Positions 32,120 to 40,725 of a DNA stretch of 64,000 nucleotides are shown in pieces. Origin of the DNA: JAJDUF01 sp965214295 (GTDB lineage: Bacteria > Chloroflexota > UBA11872 > UBA12225 > JAJDUF01); NCBI GenBank assembly GCA_965214295.1, contig OZ243944.1:62001-126000 (forward strand), read 5' to 3'. The position numbers and the translations under genes were made by a program. Numbering within the stretch: the stretch's first letter is position 1; the number at the start of each line of letters is the position of its first letter. Under the pieces are notes generated by a model. The model was not told the DNA's origin. It searched no databases and saw only the letters and a program-made list of their open reading frames with translations.

Positions 32120-32671
32120 ATGAATACGATGAACGTGGAGCCTGCGGCCGTTATTCCCCTCGACGGTGCCGATGACGAGCAGACCACCGTCCTCGGCATA
32201 GACCCCGGGACGGCCAACATGGGCTATGGTGTCGTCCGGGGGAACGTCGAGTACGAGCTACTGGATTTCGGCTGCTTGACGACCGCCGCCGATCAGCCAC
32301 CGGAGCGACGCCTCCTCACCTTGTACCGAGGCTTGCTGGCGCTCGTCGAGCGGCACCAACCGCAGGTCGTCGCGGTGGAGCGCCTGTTTTTCAGTCGCAA
32401 CGTGAAGACGGCGCTGGCCGTCGGGCAGGCCCGCGGGGTGGTCCTCCTCGCCGCAGCGAGTAGCGATGTGCCGGTTGTGGAGTACACGCCGCTGGAAGTC
32501 AAGCAGGCCGTGACGGGCTTTGGGCGCGCCGATAAGAACCAGGTCCAGCGGATGGTGCAGGCGCTGTTCCGGCTCCCGGCGCCGCCCCGCCCGGACGACG
32601 CGGCCGACGCGCTCGCGGTCGCCGTGTGTCACCTCCACGCGGCACCCGCCCGGCGCTGGGGGCTGCGGTAG
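32120..32671 (+). CDS. ruvC: Holliday junction resolvase RuvC
   Basis: A 183-aa RNase H-fold nuclease resolving four-way junctions. Acidic active site: VLGIDPGTANMGYG (Asp), VVAVERLFFSRN (Glu), and RPDDAADALAVAVCH (two Asp). An N-terminal extension of ~20 residues precedes the core; ATG 32129 would shorten it by three residues. The stop TAG overlaps the GTG of ruvA by one base. Confidence 0.95.
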   Translation: MNTMNVEPAAVIPLDGADDEQTTVLGIDPGTANMGYGVVRGNVEYELLDFGCLTTAADQPPERRLLTLYRGLLALVERHQPQVVAVERLFFSRNVKTALAVGQARGVVLLAAASSDVPVVEYTPLEVKQAVTGFGRADKNQVQRMVQALFRLPAPPRPDDAADALAVAVCHLHAAPARRWGLR

Positions 32672-33246
32672 TGATCGACTTTGTCCACGGCACGCTGGAG
32701 CGGGTCGGATCGGACTTTGCCGTCCTCCACGTCGGCGGGGTCGGTCTACGGATCTACGTCCCCGCCGGCACCCTCGCGGCGCTGCCGGCACCCGGCGAAA
32801 CCGTGCGCCTGCACACACACCTCTATGTGCGAGAGGAGGTGCTGGCCCTGTATGGGTTCGCGGAAAGTGCCGAGCTTTCGCTGTTCGAGCTACTGCTGAC
32901 GGTCAGCGGCATCGGCCCACGCCTCGCCCTGGCCATTCTGTCCACCGCGCCGCCGGAGCGCCTAGCCCAGGAGATCGCCAACGGCGAGGATACGCTGCTG
33001 CTGCGCGTGCCCGGGGTGGGGCGCCGGACAGCCGCCCGGCTCATCCTCGAGCTGAAGAACAAGGTGGACGCGGTACCATTGCCGGTAGGACCGGGCGAGG
33101 GCGAGCTGCTGGAAGCCTTGGCGGCGCTGGGGTACTCTGCGGTAGAAGCGCAAATGGCGGTGCGGGCGCTTCCGCGAGATGACTCGCTGACGCAAGAGGA
33201 TCGGCTGCGCCTGGCCTTGGCAGAGCTAGCGCCACAAAGTGACTGA
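32671..33246 (+). CDS. ruvA: Holliday junction branch-migration protein RuvA
   Basis: A 191-aa protein from GTG 32671 (VIDFVHGTLERVGSDFAVLHVGGVG). It has the OB-fold N-domain, the helix-hairpin-helix domain (LLTVSGIGPRLALAIL and LLRVPGVGRRTAARLILELKNK), and the C-terminal RuvB-binding domain (ALAALGYSAVEAQMAVRAL). Length is normal. RuvA targets RuvB to the junction. Confidence 0.95.
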   Translation: MIDFVHGTLERVGSDFAVLHVGGVGLRIYVPAGTLAALPAPGETVRLHTHLYVREEVLALYGFAESAELSLFELLLTVSGIGPRLALAILSTAPPERLAQEIANGEDTLLLRVPGVGRRTAARLILELKNKVDAVPLPVGPGEGELLEALAALGYSAVEAQMAVRALPRDDSLTQEDRLRLALAELAPQSD

Positions 33247-33287
33247 ACGGCTACGAGCACCTGCGAGCCGCTGACTGCGGATAAATC

Positions 33288-34331
33288 ATGAGCGAGCGTC
33301 TCACCGGGCCAGACATGCAGGCGGGGGATGCGGCGCTGGACCTCAGCCTGCGCCCGCAGCGGTTGGACGACGACGAGTTCGTCAATCAGGTGCGGGTGAA
33401 GGAGCAGCTACGCATCTCCATCGAGGCGGCGCGCCACCGCGGAGAGCCGCTCGATCACGTCCTGCTGCACGGGGCGGCGGGCCTTGGCAAAACCACGCTG
33501 GCGAACATCATCGCCAACGAGCTGGGGGTGCGGATCAGAACCACCGCCGGACCGGCCATCGAGCGGCAAGGCGATCTGGCCGCTATCGCGACGAACATGC
33601 GCCGCGGTGACGTGTTCTTCATTGACGAGATTCACCGTCTCAATCGGATCGTCGAGGAGGTGCTGTACCCGGTCATGGAGGACTTCACGCTCGACGTGGT
33701 GATCGGGAAAGGGCCGGCAGCGAAGACGATGCGGCTGCCACTTCCCCCGTTCACGATCATTGGCGCCACCACCCGCGTGTCGCTGCTGACGGCGCCGCTA
33801 CGGGATCGGTTCGGGCTGGTCTTCCGGCTGGACTTCTACGATGAGGAGGCGATGGCGCAGATCGTGACCCGCTCGGCCGGAATCTTGGGCGTGCCGATAG
33901 CAGCCGGTGGCGCGCTGGAGATTGCCCGTCGCTCGCGCCGCACGCCGCGCGTCGCCAACCGGCTGCTCAAGCGGGTGCGCGACTACGCCCAGGTCCGCGC
34001 CGACGGCTCGATCACGGTGGCCGTAGCGCGTGACGCGCTGGCGATGCTCGAAGTTGACGCGCAAGGCCTCGATGAGGTGGATCGTCTCATTCTCAGGACG
34101 ATCCTGATGAAGTTCGGTGGCGGCCCGGTGGGGCTGGATACGATTGCGGCAGCAGTCGGCGAGGAGAGCGAAACGATCCAGGATGTCTACGAGCCGTACT
34201 TGATCCAGCTGGGCTACCTCCAACCTACCCGCCAGGGCCGGCTGGCGACGCCGCTGGCGGCCCGGCACCTCGGACTGCCGCATCCCACCGACGGCGCCGA
34301 CGAGTCACCGCGGCAGGGCTGGCTGCTGTAA
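33288..34331 (+). CDS. ruvB: Holliday junction branch-migration ATPase RuvB
   Basis: A 347-aa AAA+ motor: LRPQRLDDDEFVNQ start, Walker A HGAAGLGKTTLA, Walker B VFFIDEIHRL, sensor I TIIGATTR, the arginine finger in LRDRFG, and the C-terminal winged helix (GPVGLDTIAAAVGEESETIQDVYEPYLIQLGYL). The usual Walker A GPPGLGKT reads GAAGLGKT. A MITE is inserted 3 nt after its TAA stop codon. Confidence 0.96.
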   Translation: MSERLTGPDMQAGDAALDLSLRPQRLDDDEFVNQVRVKEQLRISIEAARHRGEPLDHVLLHGAAGLGKTTLANIIANELGVRIRTTAGPAIERQGDLAAIATNMRRGDVFFIDEIHRLNRIVEEVLYPVMEDFTLDVVIGKGPAAKTMRLPLPPFTIIGATTRVSLLTAPLRDRFGLVFRLDFYDEEAMAQIVTRSAGILGVPIAAGGALEIARRSRRTPRVANRLLKRVRDYAQVRADGSITVAVARDALAMLEVDAQGLDEVDRLILRTILMKFGGGPVGLDTIAAAVGEESETIQDVYEPYLIQLGYLQPTRQGRLATPLAARHLGLPHPTDGADESPRQGWLL

Positions 34332-34334
34332 CCG

Positions 34335-34490
34335 AGGGCCTTTCCAAAGTCGCCGCCAAACCGGTCATTCTGAGCGGAGCGAAGAATCTCGGCCACGGGA
34401 GAGTGACCCTTCACTCCGCTCAGAGCCTGCACTGAGCCTGTCGAAGTGGTGACACAGTGGTGACACAGTGGTGACACATGGAAAGACCCT
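34335..34490 (+). mobile_element. MITE, copy A
   Basis: A 156-bp element with terminal inverted repeats AGGGCCTTTCCA / TGGAAAGACCCT. It is about 90% identical, in inverted orientation, to 47449-47581, apart from a local triplication of GGTGACACAGT. Flanks GCTGTAACC and GCTGTAATC are imperfect copies, as expected for an old target duplication. It carries no gene and separates ruvB from queA. Confidence 0.8.
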
Positions 34491-34546
34491 GGCTGTAATC
34501 CATGTGACCTCCGGTATCTCCTCCGCAATGCAGTAAGCTGAAAAAG

Positions 34547-35773
34547 ATGGTACGCACGGCCGCCTTCGACTACGCTCTTCCGCCGGCCCTGATTGCCCAA
34601 GCGCCGGTCACGCCCCGCGACTCGTCCCGGCTGCTGGTAATCCACCGCGAGAGCGCCGCGCGTCGTTTCGAGCACCGCCGCTTCACCGACATCGGTGACT
34701 ATCTCCGAGCCGGCGATCTGCTGGTCGCTAACGACACACGGGTCATCCCCGGCCGCCTCTGGGCGCAGCGGCCCGGCGGCGCCGGTGTCGAGCTACTCCT
34801 GCTGCGACCCGTGCGCGCGGGGTGGTGGGAGGCCCTGGCGCGCCCGGCGCGGCGGTTGCGCGCCGGCACCACCCTCACGCTGATCGAGCCACCGGGCCGC
34901 GCGGCCGGGGAGCGTCGCCCGGAAGATGGGCTGGGCCGAGCCACCCCCTCTGAGCAGCCGCCCGACTCGCGGATCGAGGTCGGCGCGCGCACGGCCACCG
35001 GTGGCATGCTGGTGCGTCCGCTGGCGGCGCCGAACGCAGTGCTGGCGCATTACGGGCAGGTTCCGCTCCCGCCTTATATCCAGCGTCCGCTAACCGACGC
35101 GGCACGGTATCAGACGATCTACGGCCAGCACGAGGGATCGGCCGCGGCGCCGACCGCCGGCTTGCACTTCACGCCGCGGCTACTCGACCGCCTCCGAGCC
35201 AAGCAGGTGGGGTTGGCGTTCGTCACGCTGCACATCGGGCTGGACACGTTCCGTCCGATTCGCACCGAGACGGTAGAAACCCATCGGATGCACGCAGAGT
35301 ACGTCGCGCTCGATGCGGAGACGGCAGCGGCGATCAACGCCGCGCGCGCCGCCGGGCGGCGGGTGATTGCCGTCGGGACAACGGCGGTACGGACGCTGGA
35401 GGCCGCGGCGCTGGCGGCAGCCGGTGGCCCACCGCTGGCCAGCAGCCCCCAGGAAGCCCGCACGCTGGCCGCCGAGCCGCCGGAGCTTGGGACCACCACC
35501 TCCGCGGCGCCGGCCCACGCTCCGGGGAGCTTGGAGCGTAGCGCACCCCTCGGCTTGTCGGCGACGAGCGGCTGGACGGCACTCTACATCACACCGGGGC
35601 ATCAATTCCGGGTCGTAGATGCCCTCATCACCAACTTTCACTTACCCCGCTCGACCCTGCTCGTCTTGGTCGCGGCATTTGTCGACCGCGCACTACTTTT
35701 CGACGCCTACCAAGAGGCGCTGCGCCTCCGCTACCGCTTTTTCAGCTTCGGCGATGCCATGCTGATCGTGTAG
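34547..35773 (+). CDS. queA: S-adenosylmethionine:tRNA ribosyltransferase-isomerase QueA
   Basis: A 408-aa enzyme of queuosine synthesis that adds the epoxycyclopentane precursor to tRNA. Signatures: FDYALPPALIAQAPVTPRDSSRLLVI start, LVANDTRVIPGRLW, YGQVPLPPYI, ERYQTIYG-like ARYQTIYGQHEGSAAAPTAGLHFT, and LITNFHLPRSTLLVLVAAF. Two insertions (residues ~112-150 and ~285-340, Ala/Pro/Glu-rich) make it longer than the usual 340-350 residues. tgt and queG are not in the window. Confidence 0.94.
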   Translation: MVRTAAFDYALPPALIAQAPVTPRDSSRLLVIHRESAARRFEHRRFTDIGDYLRAGDLLVANDTRVIPGRLWAQRPGGAGVELLLLRPVRAGWWEALARPARRLRAGTTLTLIEPPGRAAGERRPEDGLGRATPSEQPPDSRIEVGARTATGGMLVRPLAAPNAVLAHYGQVPLPPYIQRPLTDAARYQTIYGQHEGSAAAPTAGLHFTPRLLDRLRAKQVGLAFVTLHIGLDTFRPIRTETVETHRMHAEYVALDAETAAAINAARAAGRRVIAVGTTAVRTLEAAALAAAGGPPLASSPQEARTLAAEPPELGTTTSAAPAHAPGSLERSAPLGLSATSGWTALYITPGHQFRVVDALITNFHLPRSTLLVLVAAFVDRALLFDAYQEALRLRYRFFSFGDAMLIV

Positions 35774-35816
35774 CCAGCCCACCATCTCCAATCAGCCACA
35801 GAGAGCACAGCGTAAG

Positions 35817-35897
35817 TACGTGCCGCGTCGTAGGGGCACGATTCATCGCGCCCAGGTGGTTCCCATTCCGGCCTAGGCCGGAATCCAGAAGGCCGCG
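35817..35897. repeat. composite dispersed repeat block
   Basis: A GTGCCGCGTCGTAGGGGCA lead, the GATTCATCGCGCCC half-palindrome, and TTCCGGCCTAGGCCGGAA lie in series. A very similar series occurs at 49598-49710. The gap 35774-36002 holds no gene. Confidence 0.7.
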
Positions 35898-36002
35898 GCC
35901 TGGACTCCGGCGCAAGCCGCAGTGATGAGGTGGGGACCTCAGACTCCCCCTCTCCCCTGACCACTAGCCACTGGTCAGAGAGGCCCAGGGGTGAAGCATG
36001 GC

Positions 36003-38057
36003 TTACGGCGCCGTGCGGTAGAGGTAGCGGATATCCCACAGCCCATACAGGGTGGGCGTCGTGTTGCCGAAGATATTGCGGACGGCCGTCAGCCGCTCGG
36101 AGAGGGTGGTGTAGACGACCGGCACATGCTCGGCAGCGATTTCCTGGGCGCGGTGATAGTACGCCACACGCTTGTCCCGATCCGGCTCCTGGCTGCCCAT
36201 GACGTACAGATCGTCAATCTCCGCTTCCCATTCCGTCGCCGGCTGCGGCTGGTTCGGGTACCACAGGTGCAGGTCCTCACTGCTGTGCCAGAAACCGATG
36301 CCGCTATAGGGGTCCGTTCCGCCGGTGAAGCCGATGATTACGGTCTCCCAGTCATAGGTGCTGGTCAGCTGGGAGACAAGCTCGCCGAAATCGATCAGCG
36401 TGTAGTCTGCCTCGATGCCGATCTCCTTGAGACCCTGCTGAATGATCCTACCGGCCTGTTCGCGCACGCTGTTGTCCGTATTCGTCACCAGCGAGAACTC
36501 GATCTTGCGACCCGCACCGTCCTCGCGGATTCCATCCCCGTCGGTATCCTTCCAGCCGATACCGTCGAGGATTGCATTGGCCTTGGCGAGGTCATATTCG
36601 TACCTACGGACGTTCGGGTTATGGAAATCACCCGCGGCCGGGCTGATGGAGGCCCATTGCGGGTAGCCAAGTCCGTGCAGGACATCGTTGATGATCGCGT
36701 CCTTGTCGATACTGTGCGCGACGGCTTGGCGGAGTTGCTTGTTGCGGAACCACTCCAGCTTCTCTGGGGCGAGGTAGAGCGCCCCCGTCTCCGGGTTCGT
36801 GCCGGGGTTCATATTGAAGCCCAGGAACGTCGTCCCGAAAGCGGGGCCGCGCTTGTAGATCGTGAAGTTTCCTTCCGCCTCCAGCGGCTTGAGGCCGGCA
36901 TACTCCTCACCCAAGACACCATGCACGTCCACCTCCCTCGCCTGGAACTTGGCAAGCTCAGTCGCCAGGTCCGGGACGAGCAGGAAAGTGATCGTATCCA
37001 GGTATGGCAAGCGGTTGCCGGCAGCGTCCCTAAGCCAGTAGCTCGGGTTGCGCCGCAGGACTATGCGGTCGCCGGGGTCGTAGCGTTCGATGGTGAAGGG
37101 CCCGGTGCCAATGATCTCGGCCGGGTCCGTGTCAAGGCTCCACGTGGCAGCAAACGTGCCGTCGTCTACGTGCTGCTCCAGGAGGTGCTTGGGGTAGATC
37201 GTGGTGCCCATGGAGCGAAGGAAGGGGGCAAAGGGCACCGGCAGCACGACCCGGACGGTGTAGTCATCGAGCGCCGCGACGGTCATCCGCGCTTCTTGCC
37301 ACTGGCCGCTCTCCTCGTCCCGAAACCGGAAGTTGAATGACGAACGACTGCTGGCGGGGATGTCATCGTTGTAGATGATCCGGTTGAAGGTGAAGTCCAC
37401 ATCCTGGGCGGTGAAAGGTTGCCCGTCGTGCCACTGCACATCCCGACGCAGGTGGAAGGTCCAGGTCAGACCGTCATCCGAACGTTCCCAAGACTCGGCT
37501 AGTGTCGGCTCGACCCGGTTCGTGAGCCATGAGGTTTCGGTCAAGCCCTCGAAGAGGTACCCCAGGTACGACGACGACCCGGCGTCGTTGGCCAGGGCCA
37601 AGTTGAAGGTCAGCGGCTCGGAGATGGTCGCATAGGTCAGCGTCCCTCCCGACTGCCCAATGGCGTACTCGAACGACTCGGCATTTCTTCTCAGCCGAGT
37701 GACGATGGTGCTCTCCGGCGGGCGTTCCCAATCGAACCGCTCGGTGTTGAGGCGGAATTGCAGACCATACGGCCCGTTGAGCCAGGTGCGATAGCCGTCG
37801 GTGAAAGCCGTCCGGTTATCGGCCTTGCTCCACGCCAGGAGGCCACCGGTGGTCCGCTGCAGCGCCTCCCCACGCTCCGGGGCGAACCACTCGTTCTCCA
37901 AGCAGGTGCCGGCCTTGTCCGGTCCCTCGGCAGCGTCAATCAGCGTCTTGAGCGTCTTGAACCCCAGGACAAACTCGCATTCGGCTGCCGCTGCCGTCGG
38001 CACCGCGAGCAGAGCGAGCAAGCCGGCAATGAAAAGGGCAACGAACCTGTGTCTCAC
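36003..38057 (-). CDS. family 5 extracellular solute-binding protein (peptide/oligopeptide type)
   Basis: A 684-aa exported protein with a signal peptide (FVALFIAGLLALLAVPTAAAA). The family-5 fold is recognisable: FNLALANDAGSS, PTLAESWERSDDGLTWTFHLRRDVQWHDGQPFTAQDVDFTF, PYLDTITFLLVPD, FRNKQLRQAVAHSIDKDAI, and a C-terminal DIRYLYRT. It lacks a lipobox. Such proteins feed peptides, sugars or metals to ABC permeases, but no permease or ATPase gene is adjacent, so it is an orphan receptor here. Confidence 0.9.
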   Translation of the reverse strand: MRHRFVALFIAGLLALLAVPTAAAAECEFVLGFKTLKTLIDAAEGPDKAGTCLENEWFAPERGEALQRTTGGLLAWSKADNRTAFTDGYRTWLNGPYGLQFRLNTERFDWERPPESTIVTRLRRNAESFEYAIGQSGGTLTYATISEPLTFNLALANDAGSSSYLGYLFEGLTETSWLTNRVEPTLAESWERSDDGLTWTFHLRRDVQWHDGQPFTAQDVDFTFNRIIYNDDIPASSRSSFNFRFRDEESGQWQEARMTVAALDDYTVRVVLPVPFAPFLRSMGTTIYPKHLLEQHVDDGTFAATWSLDTDPAEIIGTGPFTIERYDPGDRIVLRRNPSYWLRDAAGNRLPYLDTITFLLVPDLATELAKFQAREVDVHGVLGEEYAGLKPLEAEGNFTIYKRGPAFGTTFLGFNMNPGTNPETGALYLAPEKLEWFRNKQLRQAVAHSIDKDAIINDVLHGLGYPQWASISPAAGDFHNPNVRRYEYDLAKANAILDGIGWKDTDGDGIREDGAGRKIEFSLVTNTDNSVREQAGRIIQQGLKEIGIEADYTLIDFGELVSQLTSTYDWETVIIGFTGGTDPYSGIGFWHSSEDLHLWYPNQPQPATEWEAEIDDLYVMGSQEPDRDKRVAYYHRAQEIAAEHVPVVYTTLSERLTAVRNIFGNTTPTLYGLWDIRYLYRTAP

Positions 38058-38225
38058 GATAGCTCCTCTTATGACAGCTCCAAGCGTAGCGCCTACTACC
38101 TACCCCATAAATATCGCAGTTTTTCGTCGCTGTCGCTATTGTCGAGCCGGCTCGCCCGCGCCGCACCCCCTGCCACCATCATCAACACACCCCTCTCTCG
38201 CTTGGCGATGGAGCGGGGGCCGGGT

Positions 38226-38350
38226 GACGGACCAAAGCCGCACCACTCGCGGGCCAAAACTCCGGCCTTGCTGGACAGACAGCGGGGGCCTGCGACCGCC
38301 GGAGTTTTGGCCCGCGACCCCTGGCACCATCCGTGCGGCTTTGGTCCGTC
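38226..38350. repeat. 125-bp interrupted inverted repeat
   Basis: Outer arms GACGGACCAAAGCCGCAC / GTGCGGCTTTGGTCCGTC (18 bp, perfect) enclose inner arms TCGCGGGCCAAAACTCCGGC / GCCGGAGTTTTGGCCCGCGA (20 bp, perfect) around a ~30-nt loop. It lies between the solute-binding-protein gene start and the riboswitch promoter. It could be a small non-autonomous element or a large RNA/DNA hairpin. Confidence 0.8.
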
Positions 38351-38405
38351 AAGGAGGTGAGGCGCGTACCCACGAGCAGGTTGCAGCCTAAGCGTCGTAT
38401 CCTGG

Positions 38406-38434
38406 TTGACGGTCCGTGAATACCGTGCTATAGT
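38406..38434 (+). promoter_or_regulatory. promoter of the SAM-riboswitch transcript
   Basis: TTGACG (38406-38411), exactly 17 nt, TATAGT (38429-38434); the start would be near 38441, about 40 nt before the riboswitch. Confidence 0.8.
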
Positions 38435-38482
38435 CACTCCGCAAGCACACGCTGGTGCTTTAAAACTGCATACAGTAACACT

Positions 38483-38589
38483 CTTATCCAGAGAGGTGGA
38501 GGGAACCGGCCCTAAGAAGCCCGGCAACCAGTCCGCTCGGCGCGGACCAGGTGCCAACTCCGGCAGCGGTGTTTCGCTGCAAGATAAGG
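38483..38589 (+). ncRNA. SAM-I (S-box) riboswitch
   Basis: Core features are all present: P1 strands CTTATC / GATAAG, AGAGGTGGAGGGA, GGCCCTAAGAAGCCCGGCAACC, and GGTGCCAACTCCGGC, then a short stem-loop and AAGATAAG. It senses S-adenosylmethionine. With the downstream terminator, high SAM should switch off the thrC-like and moaD-like genes. Confidence 0.94.
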
Positions 38590-38614
38590 GAGGCTGTACC
38601 ACTGCTACGGTGAG

Positions 38615-38648
38615 GCCCCTCGTCTGGAGACGGGGGGCTTTTGCTTTT
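38615..38648 (+). terminator. riboswitch-controlled terminator
   Basis: GCCCCTCGTC / GACGGGGGGC stem (one G-U) followed by TTTTGCTTTT. It is the expression platform of the SAM-I riboswitch. Confidence 0.85.
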
Positions 38649-38803
38649 GTGAAACGCATCCGCACCACTGACCAACGCTGGCCTGACCGGTGACAAACGG
38701 GCGCTAGGCTGCCGCCACGGCCCTCTACCGCCCCGGTGGACAGAGTGGCGTGTCGCACCGGTGCCAGCACTGCTCAACTCTCGAAGTGAGGATCACGATA
38801 GCT

Positions 38804-40084
38804 ATGGAAAATGGGCGTCTCGGTGGATTGCAATGTCGGGAATGTGGCAACACGTATCCCATTGAGCCAATCCACGTCTGTGACTTCTGCTTTGGCCCGC
38901 TCGACGTGACCTATGACTACCCGGCCCTCCGGCAAACGCTCTCCCGTGAGGCCATCGAGCGCGGGCCACTCTCGCTCTGGCGCTACTGGCCACTCTTGCC
39001 GGTCGAGCGTCCCGGCGATGACGACGGCCATCGCGTGGGCTTCACGCCGCTCCAGCGCGCGCGCCAGCTGGGCCAGGCGCTGGGCCTGCGTAATCTCTGG
39101 ATCAAGAACGACAGCGTGAACCCCAGCTATTCCTTCAAGGATCGTGTGGTGGCGGTAGCGATCAGGAAGGCGCGCGAATTCGGCTTCGAGACGTTTGCGT
39201 GCGCCTCGACCGGTAACCTCGCCGGCGCCGTGGCCGCCGCCGCCGCCCGCGAGGGCATGGCAGCCTACGTGTTCCTGCCCGGCGATACCGAGGCGAGCAA
39301 GCTAGTCCATGCGCGATCCTATGGCGCCCAGCTGATCGCGGTCAACGGCTCCTACGACGACGTCAATCGCCTCTGTAGCGAGCTGGCCGACACCTACCCG
39401 TGGGCCTTCTGCAACATCAACATGCGACCCTACTACTCCGAAGGGAGTAAATCGCTGGCGTTCGAGGTCGCCGAGCAGCTGGGCTGGACCTTGCCCGATC
39501 ACGTAGTCGCGCCGGTCGCCTCCGGCTCGCTCGTGACCAAGCTCTACAAAGGATTCGGTGAGCTACAGAAGGTCGGGCTGGTCGCCGAGGGCCAGGTCCG
39601 CATCTCGGCAGCCCAGGCGGAGGGCTGCGCGCCGGTCTCGGAAGCGTACTTGGCCGGCCGCGAGGCGGTACGGCCCGTGCGGCAGCCGCGCACCATTGCC
39701 AAGTCGCTGGCTATCGGCAACCCGGCCGACGGCTACTACGTCATCCGTATTGTCAAGGATACGGGCGGGAGCATGACGATCAGCAGCGATGCGGATATCG
39801 CGGCGGCGATCAAGCTGCTGGCGGAGACCGAAGGTATCTTTACGGAAACGGCCGGTGGTGTCACGATCTCCAGCCTGAAGCAGCTCGCGGCCAGCGGCGT
39901 GGTGCAGCCCGACGAGTGTGTGGTGGCCTACATCACGGGCAACGGCCTCAAGACGTTGGAGGCCGTCGAAACTGTGGCGCGACAGCCCGTCTCCGTGGAC
40001 TCGACCATCGGGTCGTTCGAGGCCACGCTCGGCCTCACACCGCCGCGCACGCCGGTCGGCGCCGAGCCGGCGCTGGTAGAGTAG
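38804..40084 (+). CDS. thrC: threonine synthase-like PLP enzyme under SAM control
   Basis: A 426-aa fold-type II PLP enzyme from ATG 38804 (MENGRLGGLQCREC); a GTG at 38750 would add 18 unlikely residues. The N-terminal zinc-ribbon-like CRECGNTYPIEPIHVCDFC is typical of one threonine-synthase clade. PLP lysine is in NPSYSFKDRVV, and the phosphate-binding loop follows in CASTGNLAGAVAAAA. The normal reaction is O-phosphohomoserine to threonine. Control by a SAM riboswitch is unusual for threonine synthesis and hints at a role in sulfur-amino-acid metabolism. A moaD-like gene follows 45 nt later. Confidence 0.85.
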   Translation: MENGRLGGLQCRECGNTYPIEPIHVCDFCFGPLDVTYDYPALRQTLSREAIERGPLSLWRYWPLLPVERPGDDDGHRVGFTPLQRARQLGQALGLRNLWIKNDSVNPSYSFKDRVVAVAIRKAREFGFETFACASTGNLAGAVAAAAAREGMAAYVFLPGDTEASKLVHARSYGAQLIAVNGSYDDVNRLCSELADTYPWAFCNINMRPYYSEGSKSLAFEVAEQLGWTLPDHVVAPVASGSLVTKLYKGFGELQKVGLVAEGQVRISAAQAEGCAPVSEAYLAGREAVRPVRQPRTIAKSLAIGNPADGYYVIRIVKDTGGSMTISSDADIAAAIKLLAETEGIFTETAGGVTISSLKQLAASGVVQPDECVVAYITGNGLKTLEAVETVARQPVSVDSTIGSFEATLGLTPPRTPVGAEPALVE

Positions 40085-40129
40085 CGCCGGTCGAGCGACG
40101 ACGAGAACCTCGCAACAAAGGAGCGGTTG

Positions 40130-40405
40130 ATGGTAGTGACGGTGCGGATTCCTACTCCCCTGCGGCAGTTAGCGGGTGGCGCCGCCGCGGTGACGGCCGA
40201 GGGCACGACGGTTGGCGGGGTGCTCGACGATATGGAGCGCCAGCATCCGGGATTCAAGGAGCGCCTTTTTGACGAGCAGGGCACGCTACGCCGGTTCGTC
40301 AACATCTACGTCGGTGGTGAGGACATCCGCTTCCTCGACGACCTCGACACCGCCCTGGAAGCCGGCCAAGAAGTGTCCATCGTCCCCGCCGTCGCCGGCG
40401 GCTGA
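40130..40405 (+). CDS. MoaD/ThiS-like ubiquitin-fold sulfur-carrier protein
   Basis: A 91-aa beta-grasp protein: VVTVRIPTPLRQLAGG start, LDDMERQHPGFKERLFDEQG, RRFVNIYVGGEDIRFLDDLDTALEAGQEVSIVPAVAGG end. The exposed C-terminal Gly-Gly is what an E1-like enzyme adenylates to form a thiocarboxylate. ATG 40130 has AAAGGAG 7 nt upstream. Linkage to the thrC-like gene behind a SAM riboswitch points to amino-acid sulfur transfer rather than molybdopterin synthesis, though this is inference. No moeB/thiF gene is nearby. Confidence 0.8.
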   Translation: MVVTVRIPTPLRQLAGGAAAVTAEGTTVGGVLDDMERQHPGFKERLFDEQGTLRRFVNIYVGGEDIRFLDDLDTALEAGQEVSIVPAVAGG

Positions 40406-40725
40406 CCGGCTTGACGGCCGCACAAGTCGTCCGGGGCGAGCAGCGCAGGACGACGCTTGCCACGCTGCTCGCTGAGTCGGTCGGGCGGCAGGTACGCCTG
40501 TACCCCATCGGCACGGCAAAGGCGTTGGCACTGGTGCTCCAGACAGCGGCCGGTTCCCGTCTATAACCACGGTGTAGACCGGGGATACTCCTACGGCGCC
40601 GGATTACGGCTTCCGTTCACCTGACTACTAGCCACTAGCCACCGGCTACTGGCCAGCGGTATGATGTGGGTGTCTCGCACGGCACGGCTGGCGCTGTCGT
40701 ATTAGGCGGCAAGAGGGGGTAGACG
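40406..40725. other. gene-free stretch with one doubtful 51-codon ORF
   Basis: A frame from TTG 40411 to TAA 40566 could encode 51 residues (ending ALALVLQTAAGSRL), but it lacks a ribosome-binding site and resembles nothing known. The rest contains short CTAGCCACT-type repeats (40620-40660) also seen near 35.96 and 49.73 kb. Nothing else is supported. Confidence 0.35.

Noticed and set aside
31918..32220. Antisense frames within yebC and ruvC
   Set aside because: Shadows of clearly identified genes in GC-rich DNA.
40411..40566. Possible 51-codon gene after the MoaD-like gene
   Set aside because: TTG start without ribosome-binding site and no recognisable family; kept only as a note in the intergenic entry.
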